A stretch of DNA of 64,000 nucleotides, from contig MENK01000018.1 of assembly GCA_001768235.1 (NCBI GenBank), forward strand, positions 54,882 to 118,881. The letters are read 5' to 3'. The stretch's first letter is position 1. Every line of letters starts with the position of its first letter. A program made the translations under genes and the position numbers. Source of the DNA: Bacteroidetes bacterium GWB2_32_14 (GTDB lineage: Bacteria > Bacteroidota > Bacteroidia > Bacteroidales > UBA12077). This document shows, piece by piece, positions 9,094 through 19,760 of this stretch. The notes beneath the pieces are model-generated. The model did not search any database, had not been told where the DNA came from, and worked only from the letters and a program-made list of their open reading frames with translations.

Positions 9094-10995
9094 ATGACTA
9101 CAATTATTGATCTTTTTGAAAACAGGGTTAATAAATATCCCGGTAATCCATTATTATGGGAAAAGAAAACAGATACTTACGAATCATTAAATTATACTGA
9201 AGTACGTGAAAAAGTAAGAATACTTGCTGCCGGGTTATTGAACCTTAAAATTAAAAAAGGCGACAGAGTTGCATTGCTTTCTGAAGGCAGAAACTACTGG
9301 GTTATTAGTGAACTGGCTATTCTATATACAGGTGCAATAAATGTTCCATTATCAGTTAAACTGGATGCCGGAACTGAGTTAAAGTTCAGGCTGGAACATT
9401 CCGGTACAAAAATGATTTTTGTTTCGGGTAGTCAATCCAAAAAAATAAAACAAATAAAAAATAATTTACCCGATCTCGAATTGATAATCTATCTTGATCC
9501 CCAGGATGAATACGATTCAAACGAGATATCGATTGAAGAAGCTTTCAGGCTTGGAGAAAATTTCCTGAAAACAAATATCGCCGATGTTGAAAACGCGATT
9601 CTTTCAGTTAAACCTGTCGATTTGGCAAATATCAGTTACACATCGGGAACTACTGCCGACCCCAAAGGTATTATGCTTACTCACCGGAACTATACTGCTA
9701 ACGTGGAACAGGCTTGCAGTTTAATGTTTATTCCCGAGCATTATAAAACACTGTTAATTTTGCCTTTAGATCATTCGTTTGCCCATACAGCCGGAATATA
9801 CAGTTTTATAGCCTATGGAGCCAGTATTGCCTTTGTCCAGTCAGGAAAAACAGCCATAGAATCCCTGAAAAATATCCCTGTAAATATTAATGAAATAAAA
9901 CCCAACATTTTACTTAGCGTTCCTGCATTAGCAAACAATTTTAAGAAAAATATCGAAAAAGGAATATCGGAAAAAGGCCCTAAAGTTGAGAAATTATTTA
10001 ATACAGCCCTTAAACTGGCATATAGCTATAATAACGATGGATTTAATAAGGGAAAAGGATTGCATTTTGTAAAAAAACCTTTGTTAAAACTTTTTGATAA
10101 GATATTGTTTAGTAAAATACGGGCTGGATTTGGCGGCGAACTCGATTTTTTTATTGGTGGAGGAGCATTGCTCGATATAGAAATACAACGTTTTTTCTAT
10201 GCAATAGGAATGCCTATGTTCCAGGGTTATGGCCTTTCGGAATCTGCCCCGATTATTTCGTCGAATGCAAAAACAAAACACAAACTCGGGTCATCGGGAT
10301 TCCTGGTTAAAAACCTCGAGTTGAAAATTATTGATGATAATAACAACGAATTACCTGTTGGACAAAAAGGTGAAATTATTGTTAAAGGCGAAAATGTGAT
10401 GGCGGGCTACTGGAAAAATGAAAAGGCAACCGCCGAGACCCTTAAAAACGGATGGCTTTATACAGGTGATATGGGTTATATGGATAAAGACGGGTTCCTG
10501 TATGTACTTGGACGTTTTAAAAGCTTGCTTATTGCCAACGATGGTGAAAAATACAGCCCCGAATCGATTGAAGAAACGTTAATTCAACACTCGAAATACA
10601 TCGATCAATGTATGCTTTACAATAATCAAAACCCCTATACCGTGGGGCTGATTGTTCCGAACAAAGAAGCATTACGTAAATACCTGAAAGAGAATAATAC
10701 AGATTTTGAAACAGATAAAGGGCAGGAGCTGGCACTTAAAAAAATTCAGTCTGAAATTGACGAGTACAAAAAAGGAGGTAAACACGAAGGAATGTTTACA
10801 GAACGTTGGCTGCCTGCAGCAATTGCTGTAATCGGGGAACCTTTTTCCGAAGAAAATAAAATGATTAACAGTACTTTAAAAATGGTTAGAGGGAAAATAG
10901 TCGAATATTATAAAATTCGTATCGATAATCTTTATCAGCCTGAAGCGAAAGATATTTGCAATCATCAAAACAAAAATATAGTAAGTAAGTTTTAA
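9094..10995 (+). CDS. Long-chain fatty acyl-CoA ligase (AMP-binding)
   Basis: This adenylate-forming enzyme of 633 residues activates a fatty acid as acyl-AMP and then acyl-CoA. Signature motifs are in order: the phosphate loop ISYTSGTTADPKGIMLTHRN, the adenine-binding GYGLSESAP, YTGDMGYMDKDG, and the hinge LGRFKSLLIANDGEKYSPESIEE. The C-terminal catalytic Lys is probably in STLKMVRGKI. The frame opens at 9040, but I place the start at the ATG at 9094 because the 18 extra residues do not resemble the family. A loose promoter-like box lies in that stretch. There is no membrane segment. The gene is alone on its strand, and the chain-length preference is not readable. Confidence 0.88.
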   Translation: MTTIIDLFENRVNKYPGNPLLWEKKTDTYESLNYTEVREKVRILAAGLLNLKIKKGDRVALLSEGRNYWVISELAILYTGAINVPLSVKLDAGTELKFRLEHSGTKMIFVSGSQSKKIKQIKNNLPDLELIIYLDPQDEYDSNEISIEEAFRLGENFLKTNIADVENAILSVKPVDLANISYTSGTTADPKGIMLTHRNYTANVEQACSLMFIPEHYKTLLILPLDHSFAHTAGIYSFIAYGASIAFVQSGKTAIESLKNIPVNINEIKPNILLSVPALANNFKKNIEKGISEKGPKVEKLFNTALKLAYSYNNDGFNKGKGLHFVKKPLLKLFDKILFSKIRAGFGGELDFFIGGGALLDIEIQRFFYAIGMPMFQGYGLSESAPIISSNAKTKHKLGSSGFLVKNLELKIIDDNNNELPVGQKGEIIVKGENVMAGYWKNEKATAETLKNGWLYTGDMGYMDKDGFLYVLGRFKSLLIANDGEKYSPESIEETLIQHSKYIDQCMLYNNQNPYTVGLIVPNKEALRKYLKENNTDFETDKGQELALKKIQSEIDEYKKGGKHEGMFTERWLPAAIAVIGEPFSEENKMINSTLKMVRGKIVEYYKIRIDNLYQPEAKDICNHQNKNIVSKF

Positions 10996-11179
10996 ACAGA
11001 GTGCTTATCAATTCAGGATATGTAATATTTTAACATATACTCACGATCAGATGTAATAAATAACTATGCGTATTATGTAAATCAATATCGAAAAAGTAAA
11101 ACAAAAATATTCCTAAGAAATAGGACGTTAAACGTTATATTTCAAAAGTTTTTTACTAACTTATCGCTTTGATTTAAAA

Positions 11180-14100
11180 ATGAATATTATGTTATCCAGA
11201 TTAATGAAAACCGTTATCATATTTATTCTAGTAGTTAGTTTTACAAAAACTTTTTCTCAAAATGGCACCCCGTTTATAACGCATTACAAGGAAAGTAAAG
11301 AGATAGAAACCCAGAACTGGGCAATTTGCCAGGATAACGAAAATAACCTGCTTTTTGCCAACCGAAGAGGAATACTTTTGTTCGACGGGCAACAATGGGA
11401 AATGCTGCATTTGCCATTTATACCTTTTGCCATAAGGAAAAACCCGCACGATAATATCGTTTATGTCGGGGCTAATAATAATTACGGCTATTTAAAAAAA
11501 AATGAGAAGGGTTTTTACCAGTATATTTCATTATTACAGGATTCTGCTTATGTTGGGGTTATAACTAAAATCATTTTTACAGATAAGTCGATCTATTTTT
11601 ATGGCGAAAACACGATTTCTCGTCACGAAATTGAAAATCCCGGCAAATTCATTCGTTGGAATGCCAAAGATTTCAAACCATTTACAGGAATGTTTATTAC
11701 ACCCAAAAACACGTTTATCAATGTATATGATGATGGGCTTTACAGGATCGAAAGCGACACTCTTTTCCCTATTGTAACGGGTTATTTAACAAGTAAAAAT
11801 GAAATATTATTCAGCCTGCCATATAATAACGACAAAGTTCTTGTTGGAACAGATGAGAGCAGGCTTTATCTGTTCGACGGAATAAAATATTACGATTATC
11901 AAATAAATGATGATGGTTATTTAGCCGAGAGTATTTTATCCGACGGGCTGGTAATTTCCGATTCATTATATGCCTTTGCCACCCTGATTGGCGGAGTTGA
12001 AATTGTGAATAAATATTCCGGGAAAATAGTTTACACGATAAATTACCAAAACGGATTACCCGACGATGAAATATATTCTTTTGCATTAGACAACAATAAA
12101 GGACTTTGGCTCTCGCATGAGTATGGTGTTAGCCGGGTAGATTTTGAATTACCTTTACAGAATTACAGCAATTATCCCGGACTTAAAGGAAATATTATTA
12201 CATCATTAATTCATAATAACGAATTGTATGTTGCTACCAGCGAAGGAGTTTTTTACCTGACAGAAGTTAAGAATTATGCCGATGTGCAGGTATTAGTCAA
12301 ATCGCAGTCAAAAGAAGAAAAAGTACGGGTTGTATCCGATCCTTCCAAATATGCAGATCAGAAAACGGTTGAAGAAACAGGAGAAAAACGGCCTGTAAAG
12401 AAAATGTTCTCTAAATTATTTAGTAAAAAAGAAGAACCGGAAAAAGCAACAGAGCCGACAGTTACGAAAGAGCAATCAATAGCTAAAACAATCCGGACAA
12501 AACCACAATATGTAAAAAAGACATTAACAACTATTCGATCGATAGATTATATCTTTAAAAAAGTTGACGGGCTAAATGAAAAAACCAAACAGCTGGTTTC
12601 AACGGACAACGGTATATTGGCAGCAACAAACAGCGGGTTGTTTAATATTTCAAACTACAGAGCCAATGTCGTGATTAAAGATAAATATATAAATCAAATC
12701 AGTAGTAAAACCAAGACAAATCAGTATTATGCAACAACCAGCAACGGTATTTTCTCTGTTGCATTTGTGAATAACAAGTGGAGCCCGCAATACAATTTTG
12801 TTGATTTTAGCGAACCTGTTTATTCCATTGGTTTAACTGGCGATCATCATGTTTGGCTGGGTAGTGATGATATTATATATACGTTTCTTATAGATGAATT
12901 TTCTCAGCCTAAAGCTCTTAGAACGTATAAAATTAAAACAGATTTCCCCGAAAAGTATTATATTCAATCAATAAATGATACTATTGTTCTGTTTTTAGAG
13001 TCAGGAATGTATTATCACGATATTCCTGCCGATTCGTTTATGTTCTATAAAAAAGAACTTTGGCAAAACGAATCACGGTTCCGGTTTATACTTAACTCGC
13101 AAGAATCTCCCTGGATTAAATACAATAATGAGTGGGTTTCTTTACATTCAGCTAAATCATGGACAGATAGTCAGCAAGCCTTACTCAAGATATTTGCCGA
13201 TATTTCGTCGATACAAACTGATAAGAAAAATAATTTCTGGGTTGTTGCCGATAATAACCAATTGTATAAAATTACAAAATCAAAAGATAAGAGTACCAGT
13301 CCCGAGTTTAACGTGTTTTTCAAGAATATTACCAACAAAGATGGTATCCCGTTTGAACTGTCGAAATTGGATTTTGATGCAGGCAACAATGCCATTTATA
13401 TAAATATTATTGCTCCGTATTATGTAAAACAAAACTCTACCCAATACCAATATTTCGTAGATGGATTAATGAGAGACTGGTCGAAATGGTCAACATCGAC
13501 AAATATTAACCTGGTTGTAAAAGCAGGAGAATACACGCTGAAAGTCAGGGCTAAAGATATTTGGGGAAATATAAGCCCCGAAAAAACGGTTGATTTTAAA
13601 ATTAAAGCCCCTTTTACCCAGAGTATATGGTTTTTCTTATTAATTGGAATAGTAATACTCGTTTTATTCTATTTTGTATCCAAAATAAGAGAGCAGAAAT
13701 TACAGCACGATAAAAAAATTCTTGAACAAAAAGTAGTAGAAAGAACACTTGAAATACAGGAGCAAAAAGAAGAAATAGAAACCCAGCGTGATGAGCTTGC
13801 TAAAAACCGGGATGAACTATTGCGTCAAAAAGAAGAAATTACTGATAGTATAACTTATGCCAGCCGTATTCAAAGAGCTATGCTTCCTCTGCGTGAGCAT
13901 TTTAATAAAACATTCGCCGATCATTTTATTTTCTATCGCCCACGCGATATAGTTAGTGGCGACTTTTACTGGATAGCCGAAAATAAAGATAAAGTATATT
14001 TTGCCGCGGCAGATTGTACCGGGCATGGAGTACCGGGGGCTTTTATGAGCATGTTGGGTATCTCTTCGTTAAACGAAATTATTACCCATACAACGAATAA

Positions 14101-14590
14101 TTTAAAAGCAAATGAGGTTTTGAACCTTCTCCGTGAAAAAATTAAATTCTCATTACATCAGACAGGCAAAGAAGGCGAAACCAAAGACGGAATGGATATC
14201 GCGCTTTGTATCTTGCATAAAAACAAAAAATTACTTGAATATTCAGGAGCTTACAATCCATTGTATTTATTCAGAAATGGAGAAATAGAAGAATACAAAG
14301 CCGATCGCATGCCTATTGGTATATACCATGTTGAAAAAGAATCGTTTACCAACTACGAGATAAACATTAAAGAAGGGGATATTTTGTATATTTTCTCCGA
14401 TGGATTTGCCGACCAGTTTGGCGGGCCTGTTGTTACTAAATTTAAAAGCGCGAGCATGAAAAAGATGTTTGCCGAAATTGCACAAAAACCCATGATTGAG
14501 CAGGGAATCATTGTTGAGAATACTTTCGACCAATGGAAAGGTAAAGAATTCCAAATAGACGATATTTTGGTCATTGGAATTCGGCTATAG
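11180..14590 (+). CDS. Membrane sensor with SpoIIE/PP2C phosphatase output
   Basis: The protein has 1136 residues. After a signal peptide (cleavage near FSQ, residue 27) comes a large periplasmic beta-propeller of two-component-regulator type. It has repeats such as GILLFDGQQWEML and GLWLSHEYGVSRVD, followed by a Y_Y_Y-like domain (about 725-805, QYFVDGLMRDWSKWS). One membrane helix (about 815-836) and a coiled coil (about 840-890) lead to a SpoIIE-type phosphatase (about 890-1136) with metal-binding GDFYW, AAADCTGHGVPGA, DGMDIALC and SDGFADQ. It probably senses an external ligand and dephosphorylates an anti-sigma antagonist or similar target. Residues about 375-450 are a Lys/Glu/Thr-rich insert. 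A paralogous phosphatase gene ends 6 bases away on the opposite strand. Confidence 0.88.
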   Translation: MNIMLSRLMKTVIIFILVVSFTKTFSQNGTPFITHYKESKEIETQNWAICQDNENNLLFANRRGILLFDGQQWEMLHLPFIPFAIRKNPHDNIVYVGANNNYGYLKKNEKGFYQYISLLQDSAYVGVITKIIFTDKSIYFYGENTISRHEIENPGKFIRWNAKDFKPFTGMFITPKNTFINVYDDGLYRIESDTLFPIVTGYLTSKNEILFSLPYNNDKVLVGTDESRLYLFDGIKYYDYQINDDGYLAESILSDGLVISDSLYAFATLIGGVEIVNKYSGKIVYTINYQNGLPDDEIYSFALDNNKGLWLSHEYGVSRVDFELPLQNYSNYPGLKGNIITSLIHNNELYVATSEGVFYLTEVKNYADVQVLVKSQSKEEKVRVVSDPSKYADQKTVEETGEKRPVKKMFSKLFSKKEEPEKATEPTVTKEQSIAKTIRTKPQYVKKTLTTIRSIDYIFKKVDGLNEKTKQLVSTDNGILAATNSGLFNISNYRANVVIKDKYINQISSKTKTNQYYATTSNGIFSVAFVNNKWSPQYNFVDFSEPVYSIGLTGDHHVWLGSDDIIYTFLIDEFSQPKALRTYKIKTDFPEKYYIQSINDTIVLFLESGMYYHDIPADSFMFYKKELWQNESRFRFILNSQESPWIKYNNEWVSLHSAKSWTDSQQALLKIFADISSIQTDKKNNFWVVADNNQLYKITKSKDKSTSPEFNVFFKNITNKDGIPFELSKLDFDAGNNAIYINIIAPYYVKQNSTQYQYFVDGLMRDWSKWSTSTNINLVVKAGEYTLKVRAKDIWGNISPEKTVDFKIKAPFTQSIWFFLLIGIVILVLFYFVSKIREQKLQHDKKILEQKVVERTLEIQEQKEEIETQRDELAKNRDELLRQKEEITDSITYASRIQRAMLPLREHFNKTFADHFIFYRPRDIVSGDFYWIAENKDKVYFAAADCTGHGVPGAFMSMLGISSLNEIITHTTNNLKANEVLNLLREKIKFSLHQTGKEGETKDGMDIALCILHKNKKLLEYSGAYNPLYLFRNGEIEEYKADRMPIGIYHVEKESFTNYEINIKEGDILYIFSDGFADQFGGPVVTKFKSASMKKMFAEIAQKPMIEQGIIVENTFDQWKGKEFQIDDILVIGIRL

Positions 14591-14596
14591 TTATCG

Positions 14597-16558
14597 TTAG
14601 TTCAGTTGAATTCCTATAAATAAAACATCATCAGTTTGCTGAATGGTTCCCTTCCATTTTAAAAACTCGGATTTAATTAAATCGGCTTGTTTCTCGATAG
14701 GTTCAGAACTATTACCGAGAAGCATTTCTTTTAGTTTTTTTCGTGTATATTTTTTTTTATTTTCTTCATTAAACTGATCGGTATAACCATCAGTAAAAAT
14801 ATAAATCTTATCGTTGGGAATTACATTAATTTCGTTATTCGTAAACGGTTTATATTCTTTGTAATATTCGCCAATTGGCATAATATCGGGTCTATATTCC
14901 AATAACTGGTTGTCCCTGACAAGAAATAATGGCCTATTGGCACCTGCAAACTGCAAGATGCCTGTTTTATGGTCATAAACACATAGTGCAATATCTAAGC
15001 CATCTGAAATCCCTTTACCTTTGCCATTTCCATTACTATTCGAAAGATTCATAATAAATTTTTCACGTAAAGCATCCAGTATTCTTGATGGAGAAATGAC
15101 CTTATTTTGTATCAAAATTTCATTTAGAAAAGAGATGCCTAATAAACTCATGAAAGCCCCTGGTACTCCATGCCCGGTACAATCAGCAGCAGCAAAGTAA
15201 GTCAGTTTTGTTTTCCCGGTATTAATATGTTTTATCCAATAAAAATCGCCACTTACAATATCCCTTGGCTGATAAAATATAAAACCCGATTTAAAATAAT
15301 TATTTAAGTTATTTAAATCATCGAGCAAAGCCTCTTGTATCCTTTTCGCGTAATAAATACTATATAAAATATTTTCATTTTGATGTTCAACGATCTGTTT
15401 TTTTATTAATAATTCGTCATGTTTTGCTAATATCTCTTCTTTTTGTTTGGCAATAAAATTCTTCTGTCTTTCAACTTTTAAAGTTCTTTTGTAAACTATA
15501 TTTTCAAGATTATTAATGTGGTCAATTAAATTACTCTGTAGAATCTGGTAACTTTTAATTAATTTACCTATTTCGTCATTTATATAATTTGTTTTTAACG
15601 GAACCCTGTAAGTATATTTACTTTTTATGAATTTTGTAATATGATCTGATAATTCTGATAATCTGTAAGTATTTCTTTTTGAAAACCGAAAGCTAATTAT
15701 CAAAGCTAAAATGATGATCAGTATTGAAATCAGTATAAATGACAGTCTAAACCTGAATATTAACCTTTCCTTAATTTCAGACATCCTTTCAGTTGACTTT
15801 GAAATTAATGAATTTATTTCAAGTAGCGTATTATCTATCTTCCCCTTTAGCCCCTCATTTAAATCAACACCTATCAGCATATCCATTTTATGTAAAGCAT
15901 CAATATCATTATTGTATTTTTGCAACCTGTCTAAAAAGATTGTTTTTTCTTTTCCTGATATTTCCTGATTATCAGAAATTGTTTCATTAATAATTTTCAA
16001 CTGTTCTTTAAACCGGATATATGAAACCTTATCTTTGGATGTCTGAAAGTCAGTTTCCTGATTATAAAAATCAACAATTGCAGATGGCTGAAGAATTTTT
16101 TCCCGTTTTAATAGTTCAGCCAATTGATAGGTTTCTTTTTTAATGTACTTCCTTTTTATACCATTTTTACATCCCAGATCGAATAAAGTGTCGATGTCAT
16201 TAATTAAACTGTAGTAACGGGAATAAATGTATTTAATAGTATCATTCTCCAATTTTTCAGAATTAAGTAACAATTTTAGCTTTTTTTCTGCCCCCGATAA
16301 ATAAATTTTATGCTCTTCGTAATGAATACTGTTTCTTGTATAAGAAAATATTGGATCGTTAAGATCGTAAATAATAAAGTCTTTAATTGTTTTGGCATCT
16401 TTTAGAAACAGGTTCTCCAAATCCGATAATTCAGCAGAATAATCATTTAGTTTTTCTTTTGTATAATCGAAGGATACACTAAAAAGAAAAATAAGAATAC
16501 TGAAAAAAGTAAGGCCTAAAGATAGTAGTAGGATTTTAGCCTTTATAGATTTGAACAT
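14597..16558 (-). CDS. Membrane-bound SpoIIE-type serine phosphatase
   Basis: The protein has 653 residues: an N-terminal helix (about 8-29), a mostly helical extracytoplasmic sensor of about 240 residues, a second helix (about 270-290), a HAMP-like linker, a coiled coil (about 350-400), and a SpoIIE/PP2C phosphatase domain to the end. The catalytic features match those of the convergent neighbour: GDFYW, AADCTGHGVPGAFMSLLG, DGLDIALC and FTDGYTDQFN. The sensor is a four-helix type, not a beta-propeller, so the two proteins share output but not input. No terminator is visible between the two stops. The target phosphoprotein is not encoded nearby. Confidence 0.87.
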   Translation of the reverse strand: MFKSIKAKILLLSLGLTFFSILIFLFSVSFDYTKEKLNDYSAELSDLENLFLKDAKTIKDFIIYDLNDPIFSYTRNSIHYEEHKIYLSGAEKKLKLLLNSEKLENDTIKYIYSRYYSLINDIDTLFDLGCKNGIKRKYIKKETYQLAELLKREKILQPSAIVDFYNQETDFQTSKDKVSYIRFKEQLKIINETISDNQEISGKEKTIFLDRLQKYNNDIDALHKMDMLIGVDLNEGLKGKIDNTLLEINSLISKSTERMSEIKERLIFRFRLSFILISILIIILALIISFRFSKRNTYRLSELSDHITKFIKSKYTYRVPLKTNYINDEIGKLIKSYQILQSNLIDHINNLENIVYKRTLKVERQKNFIAKQKEEILAKHDELLIKKQIVEHQNENILYSIYYAKRIQEALLDDLNNLNNYFKSGFIFYQPRDIVSGDFYWIKHINTGKTKLTYFAAADCTGHGVPGAFMSLLGISFLNEILIQNKVISPSRILDALREKFIMNLSNSNGNGKGKGISDGLDIALCVYDHKTGILQFAGANRPLFLVRDNQLLEYRPDIMPIGEYYKEYKPFTNNEINVIPNDKIYIFTDGYTDQFNEENKKKYTRKKLKEMLLGNSSEPIEKQADLIKSEFLKWKGTIQQTDDVLFIGIQLN

Positions 16559-16819
16559 TATAAATTATTCTTTAGATTACACTATTTACATTGCGGCTGA
16601 TGCAACGCAAAGGAATAATTTATAGTTGACCTGACTGTATATTTAATATTAATAAATTATTAACGTTTCTTCCCAAAAAACAAATCAATGGTTTATTGAA
16701 CAAGGCTCTCCAATTACCCTAAGAATGGACTTGTTCTTGTGTATCAAAAGTATAAATATATTGATTAAAGTAACATAATAAAAGACAGGTACTGTATTGC
16801 AGTGTATTCTGTTTCGGAA

Positions 16820-17185
16820 TTATTCTGCATCTCTATGAACAGTATCAGGAGAAAAAGCGGGAAAACAAACAGCTATATATTCTGCTCCGCCATTAAAAGG
16901 GGAACTGTATTGTATCCATTCGTTTTTCCCGACAAATATTCCCTGCCCTGCTTTTACAATAAATTCATCCTTTTTAGTTTTTACTTTCAAAGCTCCTTTC
17001 AGAACAACCGTGTATTCGTCGAACTCGGGACATTGCCCTGGTTCCAGCCATCCCTCGGGGCTTTTCATTTTAGCAATACTAAGTTCTGATGTTTCTGAAT
17101 TTACCCTGCCAAAATATTCTTCAATTATTTTTTCTTTTGTTCCGGCTGCTTTTATAATTGAAGGTGAGTTAATTAATTTTATCAT
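16820..17185 (-). CDS. Small cupin-domain protein
   Basis: This 121-residue single-domain cupin has a first motif around PGQCPEFDEYTVVLKGALKV and a second around VKAGQGIFVGKNEWIQYS. The usual metal ligands are partly replaced: the first motif keeps Glu but lacks the HxH pair, so metal binding is uncertain. Small cupins of this type bind or isomerise small molecules or stabilise other enzymes. The gene stands alone, divergent from the M28 peptidase gene with about 90 bases between starts. The function is not known. Confidence 0.75.
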   Translation of the reverse strand: MIKLINSPSIIKAAGTKEKIIEEYFGRVNSETSELSIAKMKSPEGWLEPGQCPEFDEYTVVLKGALKVKTKKDEFIVKAGQGIFVGKNEWIQYSSPFNGGAEYIAVCFPAFSPDTVHRDAE

Positions 17186-17273
17186 AACGATTTTAATCTT
17201 TTAAGTTTATTGTTAATATGGTTTTATATATAACATTTTTGTAATTTGTGAAGGTACAAAATCCGAATTAAAA

Positions 17274-19574
17274 ATGAAAAATCAATCGTCTCCTAATTTG
17301 TTATTTATAGCAGGCATCACTCTTATAGTTGTTCTTTCGTTGTTTTTACAAAGAGCGCCCAAACCGTTATCCCTGGAAACAGGGCAAACAGAATTCTCGG
17401 CCGAAAGGGCTTTTGAACACACCAGGCAAATTGCTCAAAAGCCTCACATGATAGGCACTGAAGAACATTCGCGGGTAAAACAATACATTGTTAATGAACT
17501 TCAAAAACTGGGTTTAGAAACCGAAATTCAACAAACAACGGCAATACATGAGTTCAGGGGAGTTGTAAGAGCAGGATTTGTACAAAATATTATCGGCACA
17601 ATTAAAGGAGATGAAAGTAATAAATCGGTTTTAATTGTTGGGCATTACGACTCACAACCCAATGCCCCGGGGGCTGCCGACGATGGTTCTGCCGTTGCAG
17701 CCATGCTCGAGGCTGCAAGAGCTTTAAAGCAACATGCTAAGCTAAAAAACGATATTCTCTTTTTATTCTCTGATGCCGAAGAAGTCGGGCTGCTCGGCGC
17801 AAAAGCCTTTGTTGATGAACATCGGCTAACCGGGAAGATTGGAATAGTTTTTAATATTGAAGCCCGTGGTACCAAAGGCCCAAGTATTACATTCGAAGTA
17901 AGCCCTGAAAACGGTTGGATTATGCGGGAGTTTATTAAAGCTGTTCCATACCCGATAGCACATTCCATAGCCTACGAGGTATACAAAATCTTACCCAATG
18001 ATACCGATTTTACTATTTTTAAGAAAATTGGTATTTCAGGTTTTAATGCTGCATTAACCGATGGTTATGTAAATTACCACAGCCCGACAGACAAACCAGA
18101 AAACCTGAGCTTATCAAGCCTGCAACATCAGGGAAGCTATATTATGGGCATAGCTAAACATTTCGGAAATACAGACCTTACACAAACCAAATCGGAAGAT
18201 GTTGTTTACTTTAATCTTCTTGGATACCTGATGATTCTCTATCCGGTAAGCCTTAACATGGTTTTAATTATAATTGTTTCGTTGTTGTTTGCATTTTACA
18301 TTTTTATTGGAATACGGAAAAAACGTATTACTCCTTTAAAACTCATTATCGGGATGGTTGTTTTTATAATTACACTGGCTATAATTATTGGATTTGCATG
18401 GCTCATGCAAAAAGGAATTATTAAGAAATACCCACACTATACACTTCATTATTACTGGAACTTTTACAATATACGGCATTATTTTGTTGCTTTCACAGCT
18501 TTGTCGGCAGCCATTTTCTCGTTTATTTATACCCTGTTGAATAAAAAACCGGGAATCGAGAATTTGTTTGCAGGAAGTTTGTTCGTGAGTTTTATAGCTA
18601 TGTTTGCTTTGCAAAAATATTTCCCCACGGGATCGTATTTATTTATTATTCCTTTACTTTTTATACTAATTGCAACCATCATTTGCTACCTGTTTAATTT
18701 TGATGCAAAACATTCGAAGAAGATGTTTTTCGGAATTTATTTTATTTTACTTATCCCGGTTATATTCCTGTTTACACCTTTAATCAAGCTGTTTTATATT
18801 GTTTTTGGACTTAAACTTATTTTTGCCGGGGTAGTTTTAACTGTTTTCTTGTCGGCATATCTTTTAATGGTACTTAAAGCATTTATCGATTACAAAAAGT
18901 GGTTATTCACAGCAGGGGCTTTTTTAACAGGAATGGTTTTTTTAATAACAGGACATTTAAATTCGAACTATTCAAAAGAACAACCCCTGCAAAGCAATGT
19001 AATGTATTGTTTGAATACTGATACAAACAAGGCATTCTGGGTTTCTGAAAACCTGAGAACCGACGAATGGAACCAGCAATTTTTTACCAATGCTGATACT
19101 GCTGCATTAACCGAAATTTACCCGTTTTCGAATCAAATACGATTGATAAATACTGCACCCATACTTGATTTTCCTAAACCGGACTTAAAAATCATTTCTG
19201 ATTCAATTATTTCAAATAGCCGGATTGTTGAAATCGAGATAAAATCGAATAGAAATGCTGGTTATAGCGAAATATATATTCATAAAGATGCCAATCTCGC
19301 GAACTTAAAAATTAATGGCCATGCTATAACCAATACAGGTTTTTACGAACCGGTTGGTACAGGCTATTATACCATTTACTATTTCGGCTTGTACGAAAAT
19401 GGATGCAGGATAAAGCTGGAGTGCAATACCAGTAAGCATATCGAAATATTTATAGCTGAGAAAAAAATGGGATTGCCTCTTCCTGGAAATTATAAACAGA
19501 TGCCTGATTATATAATACCGGGTAAAGATTACAACAGCAATTTAAGCCTTGTAAAATGTAGTTGGGAAATATAA
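17274..19574 (+). CDS. M28-family zinc aminopeptidase with multi-helix membrane domain
   Basis: The protein has 766 residues. An N-terminal helix (about 8-24) precedes an M28 peptidase domain (about 45-300). Zinc ligands are seen as His124 in GHYDS, Asp136 in AADDGSA and the Glu pair at 169-170 in FSDAEEVGLLGA, with a later His in NYHSPTDKPE. Residues about 320-560 form some seven or eight membrane helices, and the last 200 residues are a soluble beta-rich domain. This matches the membrane-embedded M28 proteins related to ER metallopeptidase 1. The peptidase domain probably faces the periplasm and trims N-termini of peptides. The gene is monocistronic, and the substrate is unknown. Confidence 0.87.
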   Translation: MKNQSSPNLLFIAGITLIVVLSLFLQRAPKPLSLETGQTEFSAERAFEHTRQIAQKPHMIGTEEHSRVKQYIVNELQKLGLETEIQQTTAIHEFRGVVRAGFVQNIIGTIKGDESNKSVLIVGHYDSQPNAPGAADDGSAVAAMLEAARALKQHAKLKNDILFLFSDAEEVGLLGAKAFVDEHRLTGKIGIVFNIEARGTKGPSITFEVSPENGWIMREFIKAVPYPIAHSIAYEVYKILPNDTDFTIFKKIGISGFNAALTDGYVNYHSPTDKPENLSLSSLQHQGSYIMGIAKHFGNTDLTQTKSEDVVYFNLLGYLMILYPVSLNMVLIIIVSLLFAFYIFIGIRKKRITPLKLIIGMVVFIITLAIIIGFAWLMQKGIIKKYPHYTLHYYWNFYNIRHYFVAFTALSAAIFSFIYTLLNKKPGIENLFAGSLFVSFIAMFALQKYFPTGSYLFIIPLLFILIATIICYLFNFDAKHSKKMFFGIYFILLIPVIFLFTPLIKLFYIVFGLKLIFAGVVLTVFLSAYLLMVLKAFIDYKKWLFTAGAFLTGMVFLITGHLNSNYSKEQPLQSNVMYCLNTDTNKAFWVSENLRTDEWNQQFFTNADTAALTEIYPFSNQIRLINTAPILDFPKPDLKIISDSIISNSRIVEIEIKSNRNAGYSEIYIHKDANLANLKINGHAITNTGFYEPVGTGYYTIYYFGLYENGCRIKLECNTSKHIEIFIAEKKMGLPLPGNYKQMPDYIIPGKDYNSNLSLVKCSWEI

Positions 19575-19760
19575 ATTTAACTTTATAATTCACGAATCTA
19601 AACCAAAATTAAAAGGTTACTTTTTGATTTTTTCTGTCTTTTTACATAACTTGTTAAATTCTGGTATTTAACAACATTAATTTTATTAGTTATATCCACA
19701 GCCTTAGTTTGTTATTATTGTTCAACATAGCCTTAGTTATTAACATAAAAGAAGAATGAA

